Shown here piece after piece: positions 26,349-34,119 of a stretch of DNA of 64,000 nt. The notes beneath the pieces are model-generated. The model was not told the DNA's origin, did no database searches, and worked only from the letters and a program-made list of their open reading frames with translations. The stretch is from Sulfurospirillum sp001602955 (GTDB lineage: Bacteria > Campylobacterota > Campylobacteria > Campylobacterales > Sulfurospirillaceae): NCBI GenBank assembly GCA_001602955.1, contig LVAC01000011.1:62001-126000 (forward strand). The letters run 5' to 3'. Every line of letters begins with the position of its first letter. Within the stretch, counting starts at the first letter, position 1. A program made the position numbers and the translations under genes.

Positions 26349-26645
26349 TTAGTATTTGATACGAACGACGCCGTTTGGCTTTTCGATTTTCATCTGGCAT
26401 GAAAGGCGCGTATTGGGTGTACATGTACTTGCAAGTATCTCTTTTAAAACCTTAATCTCTTTGTCGGTTTTAGGCGATAAAAACTCCATACCTTGAACGA
26501 TCTCCACGGCACACGTTCCGCATTGACCGTCACGACAGCCAAAGGGCAATGCGCTTCCGCTTGCTTCTACGACGTCTTGAATGGTAGCACCCGGTTTAAC
26601 GTTGACGGCTAAAAAGTCGTTGACGATTTCTACTCTTGTTGTCAT
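26349..26645 (-). CDS. [2Fe-2S] plant-type ferredoxin of the nif operon
   Basis: A 98-residue ferredoxin with the cluster pattern C-R-D-G-Q-C-G-T-C and a fourth cysteine in RLSCQMK. Similar 2Fe-2S ferredoxins are found in nif clusters (FdxB/PetF-type) as electron donors or cluster-assembly partners. It is the last gene of the nifX-DUF269-nifF-nifW-nifZ operon and follows the cysteine-poor paralogue by 10 bp. Confidence 0.87.
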   Translation of the reverse strand: MTTRVEIVNDFLAVNVKPGATIQDVVEASGSALPFGCRDGQCGTCAVEIVQGMEFLSPKTDKEIKVLKEILASTCTPNTRLSCQMKIEKPNGVVRIKY

Positions 26646-26655
26646 GGTTGATCCT

Positions 26656-26994
26656 TTATTTTTTAAATGGTTTAATCAAAACATCGCCCTTAATCATCAT
26701 CATCGAAGCGATGCGCACTTTCGGGCTTACGGTAAATTGTTGGCAAATATCGGCATCTTCTTGGCTAATCGCACCTAATGTGACGAGTTCGTCGAGCTCT
26801 TCATCTTCCATATAACTCGTCGGTTCCTCATCGCTGATATGCTCAACGCTAATCAGACATGTCGAATGATCTTTGGGATCAAACGTAATAGGAATCCCTT
26901 TTTCTTTCGCTAAACGAACGACGGGTTCGCCGATTTTGGCATCGTAAATACCGTCTTTTTCCGCATCAAAATGCATAAAAATCACTTTGGCCAT
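26656..26994 (-). CDS. Ferredoxin-fold protein lacking a full set of cluster cysteines
   Basis: A 112-residue protein with a ferredoxin-like beginning (VIFMHFDAEKDGIYDAKIG, PVVRLAKEKGIPITF) and ending (RIASMMMIKGDVLIKP). Where a 2Fe-2S ferredoxin has three clustered cysteines it has DPKDHSTCLIS, and only one other cysteine (DADICQQF). It therefore cannot hold a normal four-cysteine cluster. It lies between nifZ and a true ferredoxin and may be a structural or regulatory paralogue. The family is uncertain. Confidence 0.6.
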   Translation of the reverse strand: MAKVIFMHFDAEKDGIYDAKIGEPVVRLAKEKGIPITFDPKDHSTCLISVEHISDEEPTSYMEDEELDELVTLGAISQEDADICQQFTVSPKVRIASMMMIKGDVLIKPFKK

Positions 26995-27009
26995 AACACT
27001 TCCTCCTTA

Positions 27010-27378
27010 CTAAGATTTGTTTTTGTAATGCTCACTCATCCACGCATGCTCTTCGGCTTCGAGATCGCGATACGGCTCCATTGCCTCCAATTCGTGTTCC
27101 CGGCATCCGATCACTTCGACAACCGCTTCGGCATCTAAAAAATGCACTTCGTAAACGCGTATGACTTGTAAAAAATCCCCGACGGATCGGATATAACCGA
27201 TCGAGCCTTTTTGGATCATCACTTCGCCGATTTGAAGGTACGGATAGGTTCCGTCGTTTTTCACGTCTTCGAGCAATTTTACTTTCTGTCCGAGAAAAAA
27301 CTTTGCTTTGGCTTCGTCTTTACCCGACAACTTTGCGGTGACCGTATCGTGTAATACGACGTTTGGATCAACAATCAC
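27010..27378 (-). CDS. nifZ: NifZ
   Basis: A 122-residue protein with the NifZ pattern VKLLEDVKNDGTYPYLQIGE, GSIGYIRSVGDFLQ, VYEVHFLDA and IGCREHELE. The start is GTG 27378, preceded by AAGGAGG; the frame is open further upstream but that part overlaps nifW. NifZ helps mature the second P-cluster of the MoFe protein. The gene overlaps nifW by 11 bp. Confidence 0.88.
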   Translation of the reverse strand: MIVDPNVVLHDTVTAKLSGKDEAKAKFFLGQKVKLLEDVKNDGTYPYLQIGEVMIQKGSIGYIRSVGDFLQVIRVYEVHFLDAEAVVEVIGCREHELEAMEPYRDLEAEEHAWMSEHYKNKS

Positions 27379-27703
27379 AACTGCCTCCTTTTTGCGAAGA
27401 CGTCGTACACGAAGCACACCCTTTGGCATGTCCGTCTTCCGCCATACCCCACACTTCCGCGGCACTTGGAGAATGCCCGTGTTTATAGTCCATGTAAACG
27501 CGCATCAAAGCAAATTTTAAAAAATCCATCAAGTATTTTTCATCGCCTTTGTAAAACTCAAAACCCTTTTTAATCAACGTGCCGTACTCTTTCATAATAT
27601 GAAAACGCTTAACTTGAACGATGTGTTCGTCATACTCGATAGCAAAAAAATCAAAGTAGTCTTCTGCCGCTCTTAATTGATAAAATTGCTCCAGCGTTCT
27701 CAT
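27368..27703 (-). CDS. nifW: NifW nitrogenase-stabilising protein with Cys-rich tail
   Basis: A 111-residue protein. The core LRAAEDYFDFFAIEYDEHIV and VKRFHIMKEYG matches NifW, which protects or helps assemble the MoFe protein, notably against oxygen. The C-terminus departs from the usual NifW by ending GHAKGCASCTTSSQKGGSCDC, with four cysteines in the last 17 residues that could bind metal or a cluster. It sits between nifF and nifZ in one operon. Confidence 0.85.
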   Translation of the reverse strand: MRTLEQFYQLRAAEDYFDFFAIEYDEHIVQVKRFHIMKEYGTLIKKGFEFYKGDEKYLMDFLKFALMRVYMDYKHGHSPSAAEVWGMAEDGHAKGCASCTTSSQKGGSCDC

Positions 27704-27713
27704 GTCGTATCCT

Positions 27714-28232
27714 TTACGCCAATTCTTTTTTAAGCTGCGCTATCCAGTTTTCGATACGCTCTTCGGATTTGTCCTCTTCATTGATATTGTCGATAGCCAA
27801 ACCGCAAAATTTATCTCCCACGCACGCCAAGCTCGCCTCGTAATCGTAATCGCTAGCATCGACAAAACCGATAACCTTCGCACCTGCTTTGGAAAAAATC
27901 TGATAAAACTTACCCAAAGCACTGCAAAAATGTTCCCCGTGCGTCTTACTATCGCCCGCACCGAAAAACGCCATCGTTTTGCCTTTAAAATCGATGTTTT
28001 CGGAAGTGATTTCAAAAAGAGCGTCGACCCAGCTAAAGTGAACGTCGCCTTGTCCCCATGTCGAACTTCCGAAGAAAAGGACATCGAATTCCTCAAACTG
28101 CTCAACGCTATCGAAGTCGTCTTCCATTAAAACGCACGCATCGTCTTCAACCTCAAACGCTTCTTTCAACGCCTCGGCGATTTGCGTCGTATTACCGCCC
28201 GCACTCGCGTAAAAAATACCGATATTTGCCAT
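27714..28232 (-). CDS. nifF: Long-chain flavodoxin (NifF)
   Basis: A 172-residue flavodoxin. The FMN phosphate loop is GIFYASAGGNTTQIAEAL, and the isoalloxazine loops include STWGQGDVHFSW and GAGDSKTHGEHFCSALG. Its place in the nif operon makes it the likely low-potential electron donor to nitrogenase reductase. It starts 5 bp after the DUF269 gene ends. Confidence 0.9.
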   Translation of the reverse strand: MANIGIFYASAGGNTTQIAEALKEAFEVEDDACVLMEDDFDSVEQFEEFDVLFFGSSTWGQGDVHFSWVDALFEITSENIDFKGKTMAFFGAGDSKTHGEHFCSALGKFYQIFSKAGAKVIGFVDASDYDYEASLACVGDKFCGLAIDNINEEDKSEERIENWIAQLKKELA

Positions 28233-28236
28233 CGTT

Positions 28237-28677
28237 TTATCCTGCTTTTAAAGTGTATTGTTCGTAAATTTCAATTGCGCTCTTGAGCATCTTACCGCCT
28301 TCTTTGACCACGTCTTCATAAGTGCGGAAACTGTAACGGTGCGCATCTTTAAAAAATTTATTCGTCACGACGATCTTATCCGCTAAGACGACCGCCCGAC
28401 CGAAGCCCTCATGACTCATCTCCATCACGACCGAACACATCACACCCGTTTTGAGCTCAAACGCCAAAGCGATCGATTGAAAAATGAGGCGAATATCTTG
28501 AATCTGCATCTCATCGATGTCGGCAATGATGGGAACATTTTTAAGCTCTTCTTTGCTTTTGACGTATTTTTCGCACAAAAGCTCTTCATCGCTTTTTTTT
28601 GCCCACGTACCGAACTGATCGAGTGCTCGGGTTTGTGAAATCAGCGTTTCGATAAACAATTTTTCAAGCTCGTTCAT
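28237..28677 (-). CDS. NifX-associated protein (DUF269)
   Basis: A 146-residue protein matching the nif-linked DUF269 family (TRALDQFGTWAKKSDEELL, FELKTGVMCSVVMEMSHEG, then FGRAVVLADKIVVTNK). The family nearly always follows nifX and is thought to aid FeMo-co biosynthesis. It starts 3 bp after nifX ends. No catalytic residue is known for the family. Confidence 0.88.
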   Translation of the reverse strand: MNELEKLFIETLISQTRALDQFGTWAKKSDEELLCEKYVKSKEELKNVPIIADIDEMQIQDIRLIFQSIALAFELKTGVMCSVVMEMSHEGFGRAVVLADKIVVTNKFFKDAHRYSFRTYEDVVKEGGKMLKSAIEIYEQYTLKAG

Positions 28678-28680
28678 ACG

Positions 28681-29037
28681 CTACGCCCTTGCCTCTAAAA
28701 TTTTTTTGATAAACGGAGGAGGATTGGTTGCCATCATAGAGGTGAGCTTTTCCAATTCGTCTTCGATGTTGACAACCTGTTTGTATTTGATAGGGAAAAT
28801 CTTTCCGTTAACGACTTTTGCCGCTGCCGCAGGTCCGATCTCGACACAGTACATAATATCGACATGTTCGTTAACGAGCATCTCGACTCTGCCCTCGGTG
28901 CGTTCTTCACCGGTCGGAATAACGCCGTGTAGACTATAACCGTTTGCATCGACGTCGTAAACGGCAAACTGCTCGCCTGAACCGAAATGTGCATCAATGT
29001 TTTTCAAATCGTTCGTAAAAAACGCTACTTTAACCAT
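28681..29037 (-). CDS. nifX: NifX FeMo-cofactor carrier
   Basis: A 118-residue NifX/NifB-C-domain protein: VKVAFFTNDLKNIDAHFGSG, EQFAVYDVD, a MYCVEIGPAAAAKVV segment and a C-terminal PPPFIKKIL. It binds NifB-co or the NifEN-bound precursor during cofactor assembly. It is the first gene of a seven-gene minus-strand operon and has a strong AGGAGG ribosome site. A second NifX-like gene lies at 36047. Confidence 0.88.
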   Translation of the reverse strand: MVKVAFFTNDLKNIDAHFGSGEQFAVYDVDANGYSLHGVIPTGEERTEGRVEMLVNEHVDIMYCVEIGPAAAAKVVNGKIFPIKYKQVVNIEDELEKLTSMMATNPPPFIKKILEARA

Positions 29038-29075
29038 CGGTGTGTTCCTCCTATCCTTAAACTTACGGATGTATT

Positions 29076-29092
29076 TTCAAAAAGTGTTCCGT
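29076..29092 (-). promoter_or_regulatory. Candidate sigma-54 promoter of the nifX operon (weak -12)
   Basis: On the minus strand the sequence reads GGAACACTTTTTGA, about 40 bp before the nifX start. The -24 part (GGAACAC) is the same as in the nifB and nifE promoters. The -12 dinucleotide is GA where GC is expected, so the match is imperfect. Confidence 0.45.
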
Positions 29093-29149
29093 AGACAAAT
29101 TTAGTTCCGATAAGATAAACTAAACAAAAATAATATGAGGAGTTTTTCT

Positions 29150-29635
29150 ATGATACGCTTTGAGCCGATCGGCGTTATTCACACGCCCTACCTTAACAAT
29201 GCCCCATACCAGCCGGTTTCAAACGACGCCGGAGAATTTTATATCGATCTCAACGAAGCCTATACGGACGGGCTTAAAGAGTTGTTGCGTTTTAAATACA
29301 TCTACCTTCTGTTTTATATCGATCGGCTTCACGAAAAACCGAAAATGCGCTTGACGCCGCCTTGGCTTAAGAACAAGGAGTTGGGTCTTTTTGCGACGCG
29401 TACGCCCAATCGCCCCAATCCTATCGGACTGAGTATCGTAAAGCTCATTAACGTTATCGATCGTAAAATCATCGTATCGGGACTCGACGTCTTTGACGGT
29501 ACGCCGCTTTTGGACATCAAACCCTATATCAAAGAGTTGGACGATAAAAGCGATGCCAATTACGGATGGCTCGAGGACGTCGACAACAAGGACCATTTTA
29601 TGTTACACATCAAAGGAATACCGCACGATTATTGA
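29150..29635 (+). CDS. trmO: TrmO-family tRNA m6t6A37 methyltransferase
   Basis: A 161-residue protein of the TrmO/YaeB (VirR) family: FEPIGVIHTPY, LHEKPKMRLTPP, and the signature ATRTPNRPNPIGLS. It uses SAM to methylate the t6A base at position 37 of certain tRNAs. The start ATG 29150 follows GAGGAG; the ATG at 29135 lacks a ribosome site. E. coli TrmO is longer, with a C-terminal domain; shorter versions like this are common. The gene interrupts the nif units and is not obviously related to them. Confidence 0.88.
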   Translation: MIRFEPIGVIHTPYLNNAPYQPVSNDAGEFYIDLNEAYTDGLKELLRFKYIYLLFYIDRLHEKPKMRLTPPWLKNKELGLFATRTPNRPNPIGLSIVKLINVIDRKIIVSGLDVFDGTPLLDIKPYIKELDDKSDANYGWLEDVDNKDHFMLHIKGIPHDY

Positions 29636-29719
29636 CATGTCAACGACCACGCGTTCTTCTTAGTCGTTTCTAGCCAAGTTTATGGTAGGATATAATTCAC
29701 CAACCTCTAAGGAGAACGT

Positions 29720-30241
29720 ATGAAACGAGATAAAAGTATCGAGTTGCTCAATCGCGCTATTGCCGACGAGCTTGCCACGGTTCATCAGTACATGTTCTTT
29801 CATTTTCATTGCGACGATCAAGGATACGACTTACTTTCAACCCTTTTTAAACGTATCGCGATTGCCGAAATGCTTCATATCGAACGCTTAGCCGATCGCG
29901 TGCTTTTCTTAAAAGGCACCATCGAGATGAAAGCCGCCCAAGAGGTTCAACAAATTACCGACGTCAAAGCGATGCTTGAGTTTGCACGTCAAGGCGAAGA
30001 CGATGCGGTAACGATGTACAACCAATTTGCGATCGAGTGCGGCAATAATGCCGACAGCGTGACCAAAAAGCTCTTTGAAGAACTGGTTTTAGACGAAGAA
30101 GGACATTACGCCGAGTACGACGACGAGATGGACAATATGCTTAAATTCGGTGAGCAATACCTCGTCCTTCAATCCATGGAACGCAGTAAGAAAAAAGCGA
30201 CGATGGCGGCCGCCGCCGCAACAACGGCAGAACCTGCCTGA
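29720..30241 (+). CDS. Bacterioferritin-like ferritin
   Basis: A 173-residue four-helix ferritin-family protein. Diiron ligands are visible as E in IADELATVHQYMFF, E-x2-H in AEMLHIERLADRV, a second E in ARQGEDDAV and E-x2-H in LDEEGHYAEYDDE. No clear haem-binding methionine can be assigned. The C-terminus has an Ala-rich tail (KKKATMAAAAATTAEPA). It may store or supply iron for the surrounding nif genes, or detoxify oxygen or peroxide; it has its own upstream region. Confidence 0.83.
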   Translation: MKRDKSIELLNRAIADELATVHQYMFFHFHCDDQGYDLLSTLFKRIAIAEMLHIERLADRVLFLKGTIEMKAAQEVQQITDVKAMLEFARQGEDDAVTMYNQFAIECGNNADSVTKKLFEELVLDEEGHYAEYDDEMDNMLKFGEQYLVLQSMERSKKKATMAAAAATTAEPA

Positions 30242-30250
30242 ATCTTTTTG

Positions 30251-30276
30251 AGCATAGAAGGCAACCCTTCTATGCT
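30251..30276 (+). terminator. Hairpin between the convergent bacterioferritin and CheW-fusion genes
   Basis: A perfect 11-bp stem AGCATAGAAGG / CCTTCTATGCT with CAAC loop. The downstream tract is ACCTTCCTTGTTTTT. It overlaps the stop codon of the convergent gene by 2 bp. Confidence 0.6.
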
Positions 30277-32779
30277 ACCTTCCTTGTTTTTCCAACAGTA
30301 AATACCGCTCGATTTTCAGCGGATCTAAAATCGAAAGCATCTCCGCTTTTTCCTGACCGGCGTCTGATTTGACGATGGCTTTGGTGAGGGTATGTTGCCC
30401 GAGCATCGCTTGGTTCGTCTCGTCGATGCAACGAATGGGCACTTCGGGACTATCTTGTACCGCATCGATCACCAATCCGAAAGGATGATCGTCGTTTCCC
30501 TTCAAAACGATAATATAATTTTTTTCTTTATCGTAACTGCGTTCGTGTTGAAAATACTTTGCCAACGAAGCAACGGGGATCGTTTTATTATTCCACGTAA
30601 TCATACCGACGTAGATTTCGTCCGAACCGATCACTTTTGTGACGTCTTGCCCTTCTAACGCGGTGTAGATCTGCTCGCTTTGTATCGCGTACAAGTTTCC
30701 GTATAGCCAAAACGTCGAAAGATCGACGCTTTTTTCGCTTGCCGTGACTTTAGGATACGCATAATGTTTTGCGTGGACTTTTTTCGCCTCTTGCGTCAAA
30801 GCGTTTTTATGCGCGATACGAATACACACGACCGCAAAAACGTCGTTGACGTATCCGTCGCTGACTTTATACTCGCGATACCCTTTGGATAACGCTTTCC
30901 AGATAATGTAATAATCATCGTCGATTAAAACGATTTTTTCGTTCGTATCGCAAAAACGACAACGCTCGCCTACGTTCATTTTAGGCGACGTCGATGCGAT
31001 GATCGTTTGGGTTTTTGCTTCGATAAACAGTGCGAAAGAGCGTTCGTCTTCGCCAATCACGTCATGCAACATCGCCTCAAATTGCGCTTGAGCGTCAAAA
31101 ACGATCGCAATGCCTCCCAATGCCTCTTTGTGCCCTTCGATAAAGATCGGAGCATTATAGATATAAGTGTATTTGCCTTCGTACAGTTCGCTGGGTTCGA
31201 AGGCACTGACGACATACTCTTTAGAACTTTTTAACGCCAAGGTTTGAGCGATATAAGGCGCACCGATACGTTTCCCGACGAAATGCGCGTATTTTTCTTG
31301 ACTGACCGCCAAAATACATCCTTGCGCATCGTATACGAGCAGGTGCGCATAAACGGTGTAAAGTGCGTTGATCGTGCTAAGAACATCACTCATCTCGCGT
31401 CCGAACTCTTTTTTAATCGTACTAAAATCTTTATACTTAGCGCTAAAGGCTTTAATAAACACGGGACTGAGCGCCCACCAACGGCAATCGTTGGCACGCT
31501 CGTAAAGGTTGCGATCCATAATATCGATCGCCAACGTCGCACGAAACGCCGCATCGTTAATATACGAAGCCACCACCGTCCAATTCAAATTGCCGATCGA
31601 CTCCTCAAAAGTCTTTTTCGTTTGTGCGCCCGTACGCGAGATCTCGTTGAGAAGCGATTTTGAAAACGAATTATCGCCGCTTTTTTGATTGGCGATTTGC
31701 ACGTTTCCGTTCCAAATCGTCATATCGAGTTTGCGCTGAATCGCTTCGGCTTTGGAAGGGATATTCGTGAACTCTTCGGAAAAAAGCGACGAGTTTTTAA
31801 TGATTTTTGTCTGTTCATCGCTAAAAGGCAAATGCGCTTGTTTTTTGGAAAATGCAAACGAAAGCGGTATGAGCGCGTGGGATTGCCATCCCAAACCGAA
31901 AAACCCCTGATACCCTTTGGTCTGCTTCGTACATGCAACGTACTCTTGGGCTAAAAATGGTACCGTATCGACTCGATTCAAAACGGTTTTGTGCGGCGCA
32001 CACAAAGGGTAATGAAACGGGTTACTACTGTAAATCGTGCGATTTTTAGCGTCTAAGAGCAAAATATCCGTCCACGTTTCATGATCGATCAAAGGAGAGA
32101 TAATCACGTGCATTTCGTCTTGAAATTTAAACACCAATCCCAGCACCGCCAAAGGTTTGCCCTGATCGTCGCAGACGCGGTAGGAGTAGATCAAACTCTC
32201 TTTGTCGTTGACGATGGGATAGATACCGAAATTTTCAACGTACTCTTTGGACGTGTTCAACGCCGTATCGATAAAACGCCGATCGATTTTCTTACCTAAT
32301 TTTTCGCCGTGCGTCGAAGCGATGAGCGTACCGTCCAAATCAAACAAGAGCACGTCGTCGTAAACGCTGTATTTTTCGATGTACTCGGCAAACCGTGCTT
32401 GTATAGAAGCCAGCGCATCGCGTTGTGCGGGCGCGTCCATCGTCGCAAAATCGCATAAGCTAACGTCCGTCGCCAAAAAACCGACGTCTGCGGTTCGTTC
32501 GAACAAATTGCGTATCAAAATATCGATGGCGACTTGCGCTTTGGAACACATTTCGGTCGAAAGTTTTTTAACGGTTTCTTCGCACAGTCGTCCTAAAAGT
32601 TGTTCGGAAAGTAAACTAAAGGCTTGTCGTGTTTCGGAAATATCCATACCGATGTTACTCATTTGCCCTAGTAAAGAGAGTAAATTCCATCGTTCGGAAA
32701 GTTGATCGAGTGCTTTTTGATAAGCAACCACCTCGGGGATAAAGGCATTGTAACGCGACGTGTCTCCTTCTTGAACCAT
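30275..32779 (-). CDS. Soluble tandem-sensor protein with C-terminal CheW domain
   Basis: An 834-residue protein from ATG 32779 (AAGGGGG upstream). No signal peptide or TM helix is visible. Two similar sensory modules follow one another; each opens with an A-x-DI-x-x-RNL(F/Y)ER-x-x-D motif (around residues 85 and 430) and continues with Cache/PAS-like strands (VLLFDLDGTLIAST; LLVYDAQGCILAVS). A CheW-like domain ends the protein (~690-825; LYAIQSEQIYTAL, FGLVIDAVQDSP). There is no receptor signalling hairpin, kinase or GGDEF domain. It lies 26 bp after nifN on the same strand, so it is probably transcribed with nifEN. It may tie a cytoplasmic cue to the chemotaxis kinase. Confidence 0.75.
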   Translation of the reverse strand: MVQEGDTSRYNAFIPEVVAYQKALDQLSERWNLLSLLGQMSNIGMDISETRQAFSLLSEQLLGRLCEETVKKLSTEMCSKAQVAIDILIRNLFERTADVGFLATDVSLCDFATMDAPAQRDALASIQARFAEYIEKYSVYDDVLLFDLDGTLIASTHGEKLGKKIDRRFIDTALNTSKEYVENFGIYPIVNDKESLIYSYRVCDDQGKPLAVLGLVFKFQDEMHVIISPLIDHETWTDILLLDAKNRTIYSSNPFHYPLCAPHKTVLNRVDTVPFLAQEYVACTKQTKGYQGFFGLGWQSHALIPLSFAFSKKQAHLPFSDEQTKIIKNSSLFSEEFTNIPSKAEAIQRKLDMTIWNGNVQIANQKSGDNSFSKSLLNEISRTGAQTKKTFEESIGNLNWTVVASYINDAAFRATLAIDIMDRNLYERANDCRWWALSPVFIKAFSAKYKDFSTIKKEFGREMSDVLSTINALYTVYAHLLVYDAQGCILAVSQEKYAHFVGKRIGAPYIAQTLALKSSKEYVVSAFEPSELYEGKYTYIYNAPIFIEGHKEALGGIAIVFDAQAQFEAMLHDVIGEDERSFALFIEAKTQTIIASTSPKMNVGERCRFCDTNEKIVLIDDDYYIIWKALSKGYREYKVSDGYVNDVFAVVCIRIAHKNALTQEAKKVHAKHYAYPKVTASEKSVDLSTFWLYGNLYAIQSEQIYTALEGQDVTKVIGSDEIYVGMITWNNKTIPVASLAKYFQHERSYDKEKNYIIVLKGNDDHPFGLVIDAVQDSPEVPIRCIDETNQAMLGQHTLTKAIVKSDAGQEKAEMLSILDPLKIERYLLLEKQGR

Positions 32780-32805
32780 ACTCAAACCCCCTTGTGTTAG
32801 GTAAA

Positions 32806-34110
32806 TTATTGTGACGCTTGATGATGTACTAACAGATTGTTGACTTCGCACAAAAACGTGCAACTACCCTCGTACAAAATAGTGTTGCGAAGCCCGACGC
32901 CGACTTGCTCATAGTTGGGAAATCCTCGAATCAACAAAGCTTTATGGTAGCGATGGGCCAGACGTTCGCCGTGGAAGTTGGAAATCAACATGTCAGAAAG
33001 CGGCAAAGACGTTTCGACCTCTTCAAAATCGCCGATGCAAACTTCACATGTAAACTCTTCTTGAATCTCGCTTCGTTGCGCAATAAAGGCTTTAACGGAA
33101 GTGCCGACTTCTAACAACGCTTTGGCGATGGCATACGCGCTATCGGGTTCGTCGGCGATGATCACTTTGCTTTTGCCTAAAACAAAATGGGTATCCAAAA
33201 GAACGTCTTGCAAACGCGCTCGCCAACGCTTGACACGGTTAGGAACGCTTTGAATGCCAAGATACGCCAATATTTCGGCGTAGAAGCGATCGCTGGCTTC
33301 CAAGCCCGTTAAGGTATCAAAATGCACATGTTTCGTTTGCGCGTTTTTCTCTAAAAAAAGTTCACCGCATTTTCGAACCGAACGACCGATCGTTACGACG
33401 ATTCCGGCGTCGCCGAGAGCTTCGATGTCTCTAAGCGCGATACCGCCGCCGCTTAAAGAGCCTTGTTTTACGCCCAAATGTCCGTCAAGCGAATCGCTTA
33501 GATCGGGAAGCGCAAACACGTCAAATCCCAATTCTTCCATCGCCTCTTTGAGTTTTTCGACTTCGATCGGACTCATATTGACGTTGGGGACGAGTAAGGC
33601 TTTCTCTTTTTTCACTTCGCTTGCGGGTACGACGAGTTGCGTTATGATATTTTGAACGCTTAAGCTCCAACCGCTCTCCAATCCGCCTTCAAAATCGGGC
33701 GTATGCACGTAAACGATTTTTTGCTTTTCCTTCAAAAGCAGCGTCGCGCCTTTGATGTCATCCCCTTTGGTTTCGGTCATTCCCGTCGTAAAAAGACCGA
33801 CCAAATCGGGCGTCGTTTTTTTCGTAATGTTCTCGATCGCTTCGGAGATACCCCTTTCCCCGCCGTCGATCACCGCGCTAATATCGTTGACCGCGGTTGT
33901 TTGAATCGCGATCGGGTCGTTAAAGTGACGCGTAAAAAGCACTTTCGTAAACGAAGCGCACCCTTGCGCTCCGTGCATTAAAGGCATACAGTTTTTGATC
34001 CCTAAAAACGCCAAGGTCGCACCCATCGGTTGCGAAAGCTTCAGCGGATTGACATGTAAGGGTTTAAGCGTGTTTGTTTTTGCCTCTTTCAACGAAAATG
34101 CCGTACTCAT
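32806..34110 (-). CDS. nifN: NifN, FeMo-co scaffold subunit
   Basis: A 434-residue nitrogenase-beta-like protein. LKLSQPMGATLAFLGIKNC and MPLMHGAQGCASFTKVLFTRHF are characteristic of NifN, and FTTGMTETKGDDIKG follows. It forms the NifE2N2 scaffold on which the NifB-co precursor is matured. It is 9 bp downstream of nifE. Length is normal for the family, and no separate NifB fusion is present. Confidence 0.94.
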   Translation of the reverse strand: MSTAFSLKEAKTNTLKPLHVNPLKLSQPMGATLAFLGIKNCMPLMHGAQGCASFTKVLFTRHFNDPIAIQTTAVNDISAVIDGGERGISEAIENITKKTTPDLVGLFTTGMTETKGDDIKGATLLLKEKQKIVYVHTPDFEGGLESGWSLSVQNIITQLVVPASEVKKEKALLVPNVNMSPIEVEKLKEAMEELGFDVFALPDLSDSLDGHLGVKQGSLSGGGIALRDIEALGDAGIVVTIGRSVRKCGELFLEKNAQTKHVHFDTLTGLEASDRFYAEILAYLGIQSVPNRVKRWRARLQDVLLDTHFVLGKSKVIIADEPDSAYAIAKALLEVGTSVKAFIAQRSEIQEEFTCEVCIGDFEEVETSLPLSDMLISNFHGERLAHRYHKALLIRGFPNYEQVGVGLRNTILYEGSCTFLCEVNNLLVHHQASQ

Positions 34111-34119
34111 ATGATCCTC

